From NCBI GenBank assembly GCA_030429105.1, contig JAUIDE010000044.1:1-33556 (forward strand): DNA of 33,556 nucleotides. The letters are read 5' to 3'. The first letter of the stretch is position 1. Each line of letters starts with the position of its first letter. Both the position numbers and the translations under genes were made by a program. Origin of the DNA: Alphaproteobacteria bacterium (GTDB lineage: Bacteria; Pseudomonadota; Alphaproteobacteria; Rhodobacterales; Rhodobacteraceae). The notes beneath the pieces are model-generated. The model did not search any database. It was not told the DNA's origin and saw nothing but the letters and a program-made list of their open reading frames with translations. This document shows positions 8,260 through 17,407 of the stretch, piece by piece.

Positions 8260-8907
8260 TCACCGCCGGACGGCGGCGATGATCGTCTTCTCATGGCCGG
8301 TCACGCTTTCGCGAAATGTCTGCGTCATGAGGGTCCTGAGTCCGACCGCAGCGAAGGCCGCCTCATAATCCGCTCGCGAGCGCCAGCGGCAGTGGGTCGT
8401 CCGCGACGGCTCTCCCGGAAAGTACTCGACGATCAGGATGACGCCGGCGTCCGAGACATGCGCGCGTAACGCCTCTAGCGCGCCACGCCAGCGCCGCTCA
8501 TCGACGACGTGGTAAAGCACGTCGACGCAGAGGACGACCTCGAACTCGGTTCCGAGCCGCATCTCGTCCAGCGCGCTCGCCTCGTATCGCCCGCCGCCCG
8601 CCTCGCGCGCCTCAGCAATTGCGGCCAGAGAAACGTCGACGCCCGTGCAATCGAACCCGACCGCCGCCAGATGCCGCGTGACGAAACCCTGTCCGCAGCC
8701 GGCGTCTAGCAGAGTCGCGGTGCGCCGGAAGCCGAGCGCGCCGATCGTCCAGAGCAGTATGCCGGTCTTCTCCAGGATCTGCCGTTCGTTTTCGGCATGG
8801 GTGACGCCGGCATTGCCGACCGAACGCAGATCGCCTATCGCCCGTGCGTGGCGCTCTTCCCAGTAAAGACCGCCATCGAAACCCTTCGGGTTCGCGCCGT
8901 CCTGCAT
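8260..8907 (-). CDS. Class I SAM-dependent methyltransferase
   Basis: A 215-aa protein with a Rossmann-type methyltransferase core: motif I LDAGCGQGF at residues 67-75, the acidic ribose-binding residue D91 in GVDVS, and a motif II/III-like VVLCVDVLYHVVDE at about 120-133. The substrate is not recognisable. The ATG at 8907 shares one base with the stop of the preceding BKACE gene (TGATG), which implies translational coupling and fixes this start; a longer open frame upstream only duplicates BKACE sequence. The gene seems a little less GC-rich than its neighbours and borders the AT-rich island, so it may be a later addition to the operon (inference). Confidence 0.8.
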   Translation of the reverse strand: MQDGANPKGFDGGLYWEERHARAIGDLRSVGNAGVTHAENERQILEKTGILLWTIGALGFRRTATLLDAGCGQGFVTRHLAAVGFDCTGVDVSLAAIAEAREAGGGRYEASALDEMRLGTEFEVVLCVDVLYHVVDERRWRGALEALRAHVSDAGVILIVEYFPGEPSRTTHCRWRSRADYEAAFAAVGLRTLMTQTFRESVTGHEKTIIAAVRR

Positions 8908-9737
8908 CACGCCGCCCTCAGCCCGAGCATCGCCCGCGCCTCGGCCGGCGTCGCCACCGGGCGGTCGTACTTCTGGCAGAGATCGACGACGCGGCGGACG
9001 AGGGCGGCGTTGGAGGGGGCGAGCCTCTCCCGGTCCAGCCGCACGTTGTCCTCGAGGCCGGTCCGCGCATGGCCGCCGCCGGCGACGCACCATTCGTTGA
9101 GCTGGAGCTGGCCTGCGCCGATGCCGGCCCCGCACCATTCGGATTGCGGGGACAGGCGCTTCAGCGTCGCGACGTAGAAATCGAAGACGGCGCGGTCCAC
9201 CGGCATTGCGTTCCTCACCCCCATGACGAACTGGACATAGATCGCGGGGGCGAGCCGGCCGTCCGCCTGCATCTTCGCGGCCTGGAAGATGTGGGAGAGG
9301 TCGAAGGCCTCGATCTCCGGCTTCACGCCATGCGCCAGCATCTCTGAGGCGAGCCAGTCCACAAGGTCCGGGCTGTTTTCATAGACACGGGTGGGGAAGT
9401 TGTTGGAGCCGACCGTCAGCGAGGCCATGTCCGGCTTCAGCGGCAGCATCCCCCCGCGTTCCCGCCCCGAACCGGAGCGCCCGCCGGTGGAGAACTGGAT
9501 GATCATGCCGGGGCACGCGGCCTCCAATCCCTCCTTCAGCCGGGCGAACTTCTCGGGGTCGGAGGTCGGCGTCTCATCCTCGTTGCGGACATGGAGATGG
9601 GCGATGCTGGCGCCGGCCTCGAACGCCTCCTGCGTCGACTCGACCTGTTCGGAAATCGTGATCGGCACCGCCGGATTGTCAGCCTTCCGCGGCACGGAGC
9701 CGGTGATGGCGACGCAGATGATGCAGGGCTTCGTCAT
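8907..9737 (-). CDS. Beta-keto acid cleavage enzyme (BKACE, DUF849)
   Basis: A 276-aa TIM-barrel enzyme of the DUF849 family, which converts a beta-keto acid plus acetyl-CoA into an acyl-CoA plus acetoacetate. Visible family features are the metal-binding HLH at 47-49, S83 in QFSTGG, E143, and HARTGLEDN (223-231), whose R225, E229 and D230 correspond to the arginine, zinc-ligand glutamate and general base of Kce as I remember them. Position 14 is Ser where Kce has Glu, which argues against 3-keto-5-aminohexanoate as substrate. Its ATG overlaps the pcaC stop (ATGA, 9734-9737), with a GGAGGG ribosome site inside pcaC. Coupling to pcaD and pcaC points to beta-ketoadipate as substrate, giving succinyl-CoA and acetoacetate; this is inference. 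Confidence 0.9.
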   Translation of the reverse strand: MTKPCIICVAITGSVPRKADNPAVPITISEQVESTQEAFEAGASIAHLHVRNEDETPTSDPEKFARLKEGLEAACPGMIIQFSTGGRSGSGRERGGMLPLKPDMASLTVGSNNFPTRVYENSPDLVDWLASEMLAHGVKPEIEAFDLSHIFQAAKMQADGRLAPAIYVQFVMGVRNAMPVDRAVFDFYVATLKRLSPQSEWCGAGIGAGQLQLNEWCVAGGGHARTGLEDNVRLDRERLAPSNAALVRRVVDLCQKYDRPVATPAEARAMLGLRAA

Positions 9738-10114
9738 GGCTTTCCCTCCATTTCGGCATAGGTCCGCTTGATGACCTTGATGGCCGCATTGGCGCGGGGC
9801 ACGCCGGCGTAGACGGCGACGTGGAGCATCGTCTCGATCAGGTCCTCCGCCGTCGCTCCGGTATTCGCCGTGGCGCGGACATGCATGGCGATCTCATCCT
9901 CCATGCCGCCGGCGGCGAGGAGGGCGAGGGTGACGATGCTTCGCTCCCGCTTCGTGAAATGCGGGCGGGACCAGACGGAGCCCCAGGCCCCCTCCGTGAT
10001 GAAATCCTGAAAGGGCGCGTCGAAGGCCGTCTTCGCCGCCTCCGCCCGGTCCACATGCGCGTCGCCGAGGACGGCGCGGCGGGTCTTCATGCCGCGTTCG
10101 CGGGCGTCAGACAT
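9734..10114 (-). CDS. pcaC: 4-carboxymuconolactone decarboxylase
   Basis: A 126-aa AhpD-like alpha-helical protein, the usual length for PcaC. It decarboxylates gamma-carboxymuconolactone to beta-ketoadipate enol-lactone in protocatechuate degradation. The N-terminal MKTRRAVLGDAHVDRA and the FQDFITEGAWGSVWSRP segment (about 35-51) are hallmarks of PcaC rather than of generic AhpD proteins; the helical core continues with TLALLAAGGMEDEIAMH. The start ATG at 10114 lies inside the 3' end of pcaD (8-bp overlap), and the stop overlaps the BKACE start. pcaH, pcaG and pcaB are not in the window, so the earlier protocatechuate steps must be encoded elsewhere. Confidence 0.93.
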   Translation of the reverse strand: MSDARERGMKTRRAVLGDAHVDRAEAAKTAFDAPFQDFITEGAWGSVWSRPHFTKRERSIVTLALLAAGGMEDEIAMHVRATANTGATAEDLIETMLHVAVYAGVPRANAAIKVIKRTYAEMEGKP

Positions 10115-10904
10115 GGCCGATGCGCTTCATGAAGGCGGTCAGATGCTGCGCCGTCATCTCCGGCTGCTCGATGCAGGGGAGGTGCCCGGCGCCGCGGACG
10201 AGGTGGTATTCCGCGCCGGGCACAAGCGCGGCCGTCTCCCGCACAAGGTCCGGCGGGGTCGACCCGTCCTCGTCGCCGCAGAGCGCCATGACAGGGAGGC
10301 GGAGGAGGCTCGTGCTCTCGCGGAGGTCGGTGTCGCGGATCGCCTCGCAGCAGCCGAGATAGCCGGTCAGACTCGTGCGGGTCAGCATGTTTCGCCAGAG
10401 GGCCAGTTCGCCCTTGCGGCCAGCCCGGAAGGCCCTGGAGAACCAGCGCTCCATCACCGCATCGGCCACGCCCTCGACCCCGCCGGACTCGATGGCGGCG
10501 ATCCGGCTTTCCCACATGTCGGGGGCGCCGATCTTCGCGGCGGTGTCCATCAGGACGAGGCCGTGGACGAGGTCGGGCCGCTCGGCGGCGAGCCCCTGCC
10601 CGATCAGGCCGCCGATGGAGAGGCCGACGACCACGGCGCCCTTCGCCCCCTCCGCGTCGAGCACGGCGGCGGCGTCCGCCACAAGATCGGCCATGCCCCA
10701 GTCGCCGCGCGGCGGGCAATCCGAGAGGCCGTGGCCGCGCTTGTCGAACCGGAGCACGCGGAGCCCGGCGGGGAGGAGCGGCAGCACCCGGTCCCAGATC
10801 CGGAAATCCGTGCCGAGCGAGTTGACGAAGAGGACGGCTCGCCCTCCCTCCGGCCCCTCGGCCCGCATGTGGAGCGAACCCGCGCCCGTCCCGATGAAGT
10901 CCAT
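10107..10904 (-). CDS. pcaD: 3-oxoadipate enol-lactonase
   Basis: A 265-aa alpha/beta hydrolase. The nucleophile elbow is GLSIGG with S96, the acid is D211 or D213 in CGDEDG, and the histidine is H241 in GAGHLPC. The oxyanion region reads LFVNSLGTD, where most hydrolases have HG; NSLGTD is typical of PcaD. It hydrolyses beta-ketoadipate enol-lactone to beta-ketoadipate. The start at ATG 10904 is preceded by GGGGAGG. The next gene (pcaC) overlaps by 8 bp. The upstream rhomboid gene ends 62 bp before the start, so a separate promoter for pcaDC is possible, though I see no clear one. Confidence 0.92.
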   Translation of the reverse strand: MDFIGTGAGSLHMRAEGPEGGRAVLFVNSLGTDFRIWDRVLPLLPAGLRVLRFDKRGHGLSDCPPRGDWGMADLVADAAAVLDAEGAKGAVVVGLSIGGLIGQGLAAERPDLVHGLVLMDTAAKIGAPDMWESRIAAIESGGVEGVADAVMERWFSRAFRAGRKGELALWRNMLTRTSLTGYLGCCEAIRDTDLRESTSLLRLPVMALCGDEDGSTPPDLVRETAALVPGAEYHLVRGAGHLPCIEQPEMTAQHLTAFMKRIGHV

Positions 10905-10966
10905 CGCATCCTCCCCGCTTTTCCGCCGGTATAGCGGCGCGGGGCCGCCGCCGGAAGGGCGGGCGC

Positions 10967-11635
10967 TCAGATCGGGGAGGGCGCGGCGCGGCCGGGCGCC
11001 GCCATGTCGGCCGCCAGCCAGCCGCCGATGAAGCCGCCGAGATGCGCCTCCCACGCCACCTCCGCGCCGCCCGGCCCGGCGAGGGCGAGGACGACATTGA
11101 GGATGACGAGCGCCGTGATCGTGCCCCAGAACCGGGTTCCGGGCGCGCCCGTCAGCCGCATCCAGCGCCATTCCCACCGCTTCAGCGCGCCGATGAAGCC
11201 GAAGATCGCGCCCGAGGCGCCGACCAGATGCGCCGCCGGCGCGCCCTGGTAGAGGAGGCCCCAGAGCAGCGCGCCCGCCGCCGCGGACATGAAGAAGATG
11301 AAGAGGAAGCGCCCCGTTCCGAGGATGTTGGCCAGCATCCCGCCGACGCCGAGGAAGATCGCCCCGTTCATCAGGAGATGCACCAGCCCGCCATGGAGGA
11401 AGGCGTAAGTGAGGAACGAGGTCCAGAATTCCAGCGGGACGGGGCGCCCGGCGATGGCCTCCGAAAAGTAGAAGTCGAAGAAGGCCAGCCGCTCCACCAG
11501 CGCGACGCGGAAGGCCATGCCCGTATCCCCCAACTGGGAGACAAGCTCCGGCAGGGTGAAGGCGAGCGCCATGACCCAGACGATGGCGGGGGGCGCGGGC
11601 GGCCCCTGTCGTATGCTCGTCGGATCGTCCAGCAT
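10967..11635 (-). CDS. Rhomboid-family intramembrane serine protease
   Basis: A 222-aa polytopic membrane protein with about six hydrophobic segments. The rhomboid dyad is visible: S141 in GASGAIFG and H198 in EAHLGGFIGG. The upstream helix carries HGGLVHLLMN (81-90), whose H86 and N90 form the usual oxyanion-stabilising pair. It should cleave transmembrane substrates within the cytoplasmic membrane; the substrate is unknown. ATG 11635 is chosen because it follows GGGAGG; the longer frame from 11737 would add 34 non-conserved residues and run across the trpS promoter and start. It is transcribed divergently from trpS and may lead into pcaD. Confidence 0.9.
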   Translation of the reverse strand: MLDDPTSIRQGPPAPPAIVWVMALAFTLPELVSQLGDTGMAFRVALVERLAFFDFYFSEAIAGRPVPLEFWTSFLTYAFLHGGLVHLLMNGAIFLGVGGMLANILGTGRFLFIFFMSAAAGALLWGLLYQGAPAAHLVGASGAIFGFIGALKRWEWRWMRLTGAPGTRFWGTITALVILNVVLALAGPGGAEVAWEAHLGGFIGGWLAADMAAPGRAAPSPI

Positions 11636-11661
11636 CCCGCCTCCCGTCTCGGCCCCCTCGC

Positions 11662-11690
11662 TTGACCGCGCCGGGGGGCCGCTCCATAAC
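11662..11690 (+). promoter_or_regulatory. Putative trpS promoter
   Basis: TTGACC (11662-11667) and CATAAC (11685-11690) are separated by 17 bp, a good sigma-70-type match. Transcription would begin near 11697, leaving a leader of about 20 bases with AAAGGGAGA before the trpS ATG. No tryptophan attenuator or T-box fits in that space. Confidence 0.5.
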
Positions 11691-11718
11691 CCCGCCGGCT
11701 CAGTAAAGGGAGACGGTA

Positions 11719-12747
11719 ATGGCCGAAACCGGCGCACATGCGCGGCGCGTCTTCTCCGGCGTGCAGCCTTCGGGCAACCTTCACCTCGGCAACTATCTCG
11801 GCGCCGTCAAGCGCTTTGTCGAGATGCAGGAAGAAGATTACGAGACCATCTACTGCATGGTCGATCTTCACGCCATCACCGTCTGGCAGGACCCCGCGCA
11901 GCTGAAAACCGCGATCCGCGAGCTGGCCGCCGCCTTCATGGCCTGCGGGCTCGACCCGGAGAAGTCGATCCTCTTCAACCAGAGCCAGGCGCCGGCCCAT
12001 GCGCAGCTCGCCTGGATCTTCAACTGCGTCGCGCGGATCGGCTGGATGAACCGGATGACCCAGTTCAAGGAGAAGTCCGGCAAGAACGCCGAGGCCTCCT
12101 CGCTCGGCCTCTATTGCTATCCGGCGCTGATGGCGGCGGACATCCTCGCCTATCACGCGACGCATGTGCCCGTGGGCGAGGACCAGAAGCAGCATCTGGA
12201 GCTGACGCGGGACATCGCGATCAAGTTCAACAACGATTTCAGCGCGCCCGGCTTCTTCCCCGAGGTCGAGCCGGTGATCGAAGGCGCGGCGACGCGGGTG
12301 ATGAGCCTTCGCGACGGGACGAAGAAGATGTCGAAATCGGACCCGTCCGACCTTTCCCGCATCAACCTGACGGACGACGCGGACGCGATCTCGAAGAAGA
12401 TCCGCAAGGCGAAGACCGACCCGGAGCCGCTGCCGGAGGCGCTCTCCGGGCTCGACGGGCGGCCGGAGGCGCGCAACCTCGTCGGAATCTACGCCGCGCT
12501 TTCGGGCAAGGGCGCGGCGGAGGTGCTCGCCGAATGGGGCGGGCGGGAGTTTTCCGCCTTCAAGCCGGCGCTCGCCGATCTCGCGGTGGAGATGGTGGCG
12601 CCGATCGCGGGGCGGATGCGCGCCTATCTCGCTGATCCCGGCGAGATCGACCGCATCCTCGGCGCGGGGGCCATGAAGGCGCGGGCGATTTCCGAGCCGA
12701 TCCTCGAGAAGACCTACGACCTGGTGGGGCTTCTGCGCAGCGCCTGA
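11719..12747 (+). CDS. trpS: Tryptophanyl-tRNA synthetase
   Basis: A 342-aa class I aminoacyl-tRNA synthetase that charges tRNA-Trp. The HIGH-type signature is [10 protein letters not shown] (17-26) and the KMSKS loop is KMSKS at 203-207. Tryptophan-pocket sequence DLHAITVW (49-56) and [18 protein letters not shown] (128-145) are characteristic of bacterial TrpRS. Length is normal for the family. The ATG follows AAAGGGAGACGGTA. The gene stands alone between a divergent rhomboid gene and a convergent hydrolase gene whose stop lies six bases from its own. Confidence 0.97.
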   Translation: MAETGAHARRVFSGVQPSGNLHLGNYLGAVKRFVEMQEEDYETIYCMVDLHAITVWQDPAQLKTAIRELAAAFMACGLDPEKSILFNQSQAPAHAQLAWIFNCVARIGWMNRMTQFKEKSGKNAEASSLGLYCYPALMAADILAYHATHVPVGEDQKQHLELTRDIAIKFNNDFSAPGFFPEVEPVIEGAATRVMSLRDGTKKMSKSDPSDLSRINLTDDADAISKKIRKAKTDPEPLPEALSGLDGRPEARNLVGIYAALSGKGAAEVLAEWGGREFSAFKPALADLAVEMVAPIAGRMRAYLADPGEIDRILGAGAMKARAISEPILEKTYDLVGLLRSA

Positions 12748-12753
12748 GCGGGC

Positions 12754-13701
12754 TCAGGCGAGGCCGGAGGAGGCCGCCAGCCGATCCAGAGCGTCGATCA
12801 CGACGGCCTCCCTTGCGTGGTGCGGCATGTGGCCGACGCCGGGGAGGACGGTGAGGTTCGCGTTCCGCGCCGCCTCCGCAAAGGGAACGGAGTGGATCGT
12901 GAGACCCACCGTCTCGTCGGCGTCGCCGTGCAGAAGCTCGACGGGCATGGCGAGTTCGCCATAGCGCGGGGCCATGCCGGCGAGATGGCGGTTGAGGCGG
13001 TCGATGTCCTCCGCGTTCCAGCGGAACGTGTCGGGCCGGAGGGCGAGTTCGACGCCGATATAGTCCGCATAGCCTTCGGGCATCGGGTTCGGCGCGAAGA
13101 CGTCCTCGACGAAGCCCTTCGCCCGGTCGCCGCGCACATAGAGCCGCGCCGCGGCGCCGACGAGCGGGCCGAGCGGCCCGGAGCCGAGGCTGTAGAGGAG
13201 GCCGCCGTCCCCGTCCCACGGATAGGTGGCGCCGGCGAGGATCGCGGCGCCGGCGACCTGGTCGGGCCGATCGAGCGCCCAGGCGGCGGCGACGGCGCCG
13301 CCCCAGGAATGGCCGGCGATCAGCGCCCGCTCCGCCCCGAGCTGCGTTGCGGCGGCGGCGATGAGGCGCGCCTGCACGGCGGGGTCGGAGCCGCCGGAGA
13401 CCGGGCGCTCGGAATAGCCGTGGCCCGGGCGGTCGACGGCGATGACGCGGAAGCGGTCCTTCAGCTTGCCGGTGAGGGAGAAGGTGAAGTCCCTGAGGTT
13501 GCCGTTGGCGCCGTGGATCAGGACGAGCGGCGGGCCCGACCCTTCCTCGACATAGTGGAGCCGCACGCCCTCGACGGAGAGAAAGCCGCCGAGGGGCGGC
13601 CATTCGGCCTCCGGCCCGCCCGCGCCGCCGGAGGCGCAGCCGCCAAGCGCCGCCGCGCCCATCGCCGCCGCCGCCCGGCCGAGAAGATCCCGTCTCGTCA
13701 T
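12754..13701 (-). CDS. Lipoprotein alpha/beta hydrolase
   Basis: A 315-aa protein with an RR-containing hydrophobic leader and a lipobox ALGGC (C22), so it is probably exported, perhaps by Tat, and lipidated. The mature part is a typical alpha/beta hydrolase: HGANGN (63-68) oxyanion region, nucleophile S132 in AGHSWGG, acid D260 or D262 in HGDAD, and H291 in GVGHMPHH. The closest general type is an esterase or haloperoxidase-like hydrolase; the substrate cannot be inferred. It is convergent with trpS and divergent from the oxidoreductase at 13900, with 198 bp between their starts that hold no further gene. Confidence 0.85.
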   Translation of the reverse strand: MTRRDLLGRAAAAMGAAALGGCASGGAGGPEAEWPPLGGFLSVEGVRLHYVEEGSGPPLVLIHGANGNLRDFTFSLTGKLKDRFRVIAVDRPGHGYSERPVSGGSDPAVQARLIAAAATQLGAERALIAGHSWGGAVAAAWALDRPDQVAGAAILAGATYPWDGDGGLLYSLGSGPLGPLVGAAARLYVRGDRAKGFVEDVFAPNPMPEGYADYIGVELALRPDTFRWNAEDIDRLNRHLAGMAPRYGELAMPVELLHGDADETVGLTIHSVPFAEAARNANLTVLPGVGHMPHHAREAVVIDALDRLAASSGLA

Positions 13702-13899
13702 GCGCCCCCCGCATCGCTTCGCGCCTTCTGCGCGGGGAGAGACTATCCGACATCCATCGTGACAGAAACGTTTCCGCCAGCCGAAAGGCCGGAAATTTCC
13801 CTTGCGGCAATAGGTCAGTTTTGCTTACCTTGATCGAAACGCCCGCGCCTGCGGCGGATTCGCGCGCGGGCGGATGGAGCAACCCGAGGAGAGGAAGCG

Positions 13900-16800
13900 A
13901 TGAAGCACGCGAACGTAAGCCTTGGCGACCGGTTCGACCTTTCCTGCGAGCAGGTCCTTCTGAACGGCACGCAGGCGCTCGTTCGCCTCATGCTCACCCA
14001 GAAATGGCGGGACGCGCAGGCCGGGCACAACACGGCGGGCTATGTCGCGGGCTATCGCGGCTCCCCGCTCGGCGGGGTGGACGGGACCTTCCTCGCCGCG
14101 CGGAAGGCGCTCGACGCTTCGGACGTGAAGTTCGAGCCGGCGCTGAACGAAGATTCGGGCGCGACCATGCTCTGGGGCGCGCAGGCTGCGGGGCTCCGCG
14201 GCGACGGGAAGTTCGACGGCGTCTTCGGCCTCTGGTACGGCAAGGGGCCGGGCGTGGACCGGACGGGGGACGTCTTCCGCCACGCCAACCTCGCCGGCAC
14301 CGCCCCGCTCGGCGGCGTGCTCGCCGCGATGGGCGACGACCATACGGGCGAAAGCTCCACCACCGTCCACCAGTCCGACTTCGCGCTTGTCGACGCGCAC
14401 ATGCCGATCCTCGCCCCGGCGGGCGTGCAGGAGATCATCGACCTCGGCGTGCACGGCTATGCGATGAGCCGTTTCGCCTCGCTCTGGGTCGGGATCAAGT
14501 GCCTGAAGGACACGATCGAATCCACCGCGGTGATCGACGGGCGGCCCGACCGGGTGAAGGTCGTGATCCCGACCGATTTCGAGATGCCGGCGGACGGCCT
14601 CTCCATCCGCCTCGTCGACGACCGCATCCCGCAGGAGGCGCGGATGCAGCGCTACAAGCGCTGGGCCGCGCACGCCTATGCCCGCGCGAACGGGATCGAC
14701 AAGCGCGTGCGGGGCAAGGCAGGCGCGAAGATCGGCATCGTCTCGGCCGGCAAGTCCTGGCTCGACGTCGCCCATGCGCTGGACCTCCTCGGCATCGACT
14801 AGGAGGCGGCGGAGCGGATCGGGCTCACCGTCTACAAGCCGGCGATGATCTATCCGCTGGAGCCCACGGGCCTGAAGAACTGGGCAGAGGGGCTCGACCT
14901 CATCATCGTCGTCGAAGAGAAGCGGAGCCTGATCGAGAGCCAGATCAAGGAAATCCTGTACGATTCCCCGAAGCGCCCCCGCGTCGTCGGCAAGCGGGAC
15001 GAGGCGGACAACGTGCTCTTCCCCGTGGAGATGGGCCTCTCCCCCGTCGACGTGGCGCTGAAGATCGGCAAGATGCTCTTCGACGAGGGCGTGGCGAGCG
15101 AGATCGGCACGCGGCGGATCGAGGCGCTGGAGAGCGCGGCGAATTCCGCCAATGTTGAGAAGACGCCGGAGCGCACGCCCTGGTTCTGCTCCGGCTGCCC
15201 GCACAACACCTCGACCCGCCTGCCCGACGGCTCCATCGGCTTCGCCGGCATCGGCTGCCATTTCATGGCGCAGTGGATGGACCGCGGCGTGATCGGCTAC
15301 ACCCATATGGGCGGCGAGGGCGTGAACTGGATCGGCGAGAGCCGCTTCGTGACGACGGACCACGCCTTCCAGCAGCTCGGCGACGGGACATACAACCATT
15401 CCGGCGCGCAGGCGATCCGCGCCGCGGTGGCCGCGAACGCCTCCGTCACCTACAAGATCCTCTACAATGACGCGGTGGCGATGACCGGCGGACAGACGCT
15501 GGAAGGCGGGCTCGACGTCTATCGCATCATCGAGGAGGTGAAGGCCTTCGGCGTCCGAAAGGTCGCCGTCGTCTATGACGAGAAGGAGGCCTTCAACCCG
15601 AAGCGCGTGCCCACCGGCGTCAAGACCTTCACGCGGGACTCGCTCGACGAGGCGCAGAAGGAGCTGCGGAAGATCAAGGGGCCGACCGTCCTCATCTATG
15701 TCCAGACCTGCGCGGCGGAGAAGCGGCGGCGGCGGAAGCGCGGCAAGTTCCCCGACATCGACAAGCGCGTCTACATCAACCCGGAAGTCTGCGAGGGCTG
15801 CGGCGATTGCGGCGTCCGTTCCAACTGCGTCTCCGTCGCGCCGTTGGATACGGAACTCGGACGGAAGCGGCAGATCGACCAGTCTAGCTGCAACAAGGAT
15901 TTCTCCTGCCTCAAGGGCTTCTGCCCCTCCTTCGTCACGCTGCACGGCGCGACGCCGAAGAAGGAGAAGGCGGCGGGGCTCGACCTGCCCGACCTCCCGG
16001 AGCCGACGCTGCCGGAGTTCGAGAAGGTCTGGAACACCGTCACCACCGGCGTCGGCGGCACCGGCGTCGTGACCATCGGCGCGCTCCTCGGCATGGCGGC
16101 GCATGTCGAGGGCAAGGGCGCGGGCGTGATGGAGATGGCCGGGCTCGCGCAGAAGGGCGGCGCGGTGCAGATCCATTGCCGCATCGCGAAGCGGCCGGAG
16201 GACATCACGGCGATCCGCGTCGCGACCGGCGAGGCGGACGTGGTGATCGGCGGCGACCTTCTCGTCACCGCCGGCTCCAAGACGCTGGCGTTGATGCAGA
16301 CAGGGCGCACCGGCGTCGTCTGCAACACCTACGAGATCAACACCGGCGAGTTCACGATGGACGGCGGCTTCCGCATCCCGGCGGACCGGCTGCGCCTCGG
16401 GCTCGAGGCGCGGGTGGGGGCGGACAAGGTCGCCTATCTCAACGCCACGCGGCTGGCGGAGAAGCTGCTCGGCGACGCGATCTATTCCAACGTCCTCGTC
16501 CTCGGCGCGGCCTGGCAGATGGGGCGCATCCCGCTCCAGAAGGCGTCAATCCTCAAGGCGATCGAGCTGAACGGCGCCGGGGTCGAGGGCAACAAGGCGG
16601 CGTTCGAGATCGGGCGCTGGGCCGTGGCCTTCCCGGAGCAGGCGGAGGCGGCCATCGCCCCGAAAGCGGCGAAGACGATGAGCTGGGAGGAGAAGCTCTC
16701 CTACCGCTATGACCGCCTCGTCGCCTGGGGCGACAAGGACTGGGCGGAGCGCTGGATGAAATCCGTCCGCGCCGCGGAAGCGGCGGAGGCGAAGGTGCGG

Positions 16801-17349
16801 GAGGCGACGGGCGGGCGGGCCGACGGCTTCGCCGAGGCGGCGGCCTTCGGGCTCTTCAAGCTGATGAGCTACAAGGACGAATACGAGGTCGCCCGGCTCC
16901 ATTCCGAGACGCTGGAGGCGCAGGTCGCGGAGAAGTTCGACGGGGTGGAGAAGATCCAGTTCCACCTCGCCCCGCCGATCCTCGGCCGGAAGGATGGGCA
17001 CGGCCGGCCGGTCAAGACGACCTTCGGTCCGTGGATGATGCCCGTCTTCAAGCGGCTGGCGAAGATGAAGCATCTTCGCGGCACGATGTGGGACCCGTTC
17101 GGCTACACCGCAGAGCGGAAGGGCGAGCGACGGGCCATCGACGAGCATGAGGCGCTGATAGGCGAGCTCTGCAAGGGGCTGAAGGCGGAGACGCATTCGG
17201 TCGCCGTGCAGCTCGCCGGGCTGCCGTTGCAGATCAAGGGCTTCGGCCATGTGAAGGCGGCGAACGAGGCGGCGGCGGCGAAGCGGCGGGAGGAGCTTCT
17301 GGCCGAGTTCCGCGCCGGCGGCGCGCCGCGGCTGAAGGCGGCGGAGTAG
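13900..17349 (+). pseudogene. Fused indolepyruvate ferredoxin oxidoreductase interrupted by an in-frame TAG (codon 301)
   Basis: The frame from 13900 to 17349 spans 1,150 codons, the normal length of the fused IorA-IorB enzyme, and is broken once, by TAG at 14800-14802. It resumes at once in the same frame with EAAERIGLTVYKPAMIYPLEP, expected family sequence. In order: a pyruvate-oxidoreductase-like N-terminal TPP region (about 1-280), the stop, a TPP-binding domain (CSGCPHN at 430-436, GGEGVNWIG), cysteines at 631, 634, 637, 642, 664, 670 and 675 for Fe-S clusters, a gamma domain starting TGVGGTGVV near 717, and a DUF6537-like C-terminus. The intact enzyme oxidatively decarboxylates aryl pyruvates to aryl-acetyl-CoA, reducing ferredoxin. 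A GAG-to-TAG change is the simplest cause. A second ATG at 14845 could give a C-terminal piece. Recent mutation, sequencing error and suppression are all possible. Confidence 0.88.
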
Positions 17350-17407
17350 GCTGAGGCTCTCCGGCGGGGGGCTGGCGCCGCCCGCCGAACGGAATTACGA
17401 CGAGAGG

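Noticed and set aside
14800-14802. TAG as a pyrrolysine codon
   Set aside because: The family has no known pyrrolysine, and no Pyl genes are visible. A simple nonsense change or sequence error is far more likely.
13825-16176. A 783-codon open frame antisense to the oxidoreductase gene
   Set aside because: Arg/His/Leu/Val-rich composition without motifs. The plus strand shows TPP and Fe-S motifs over the same bases.
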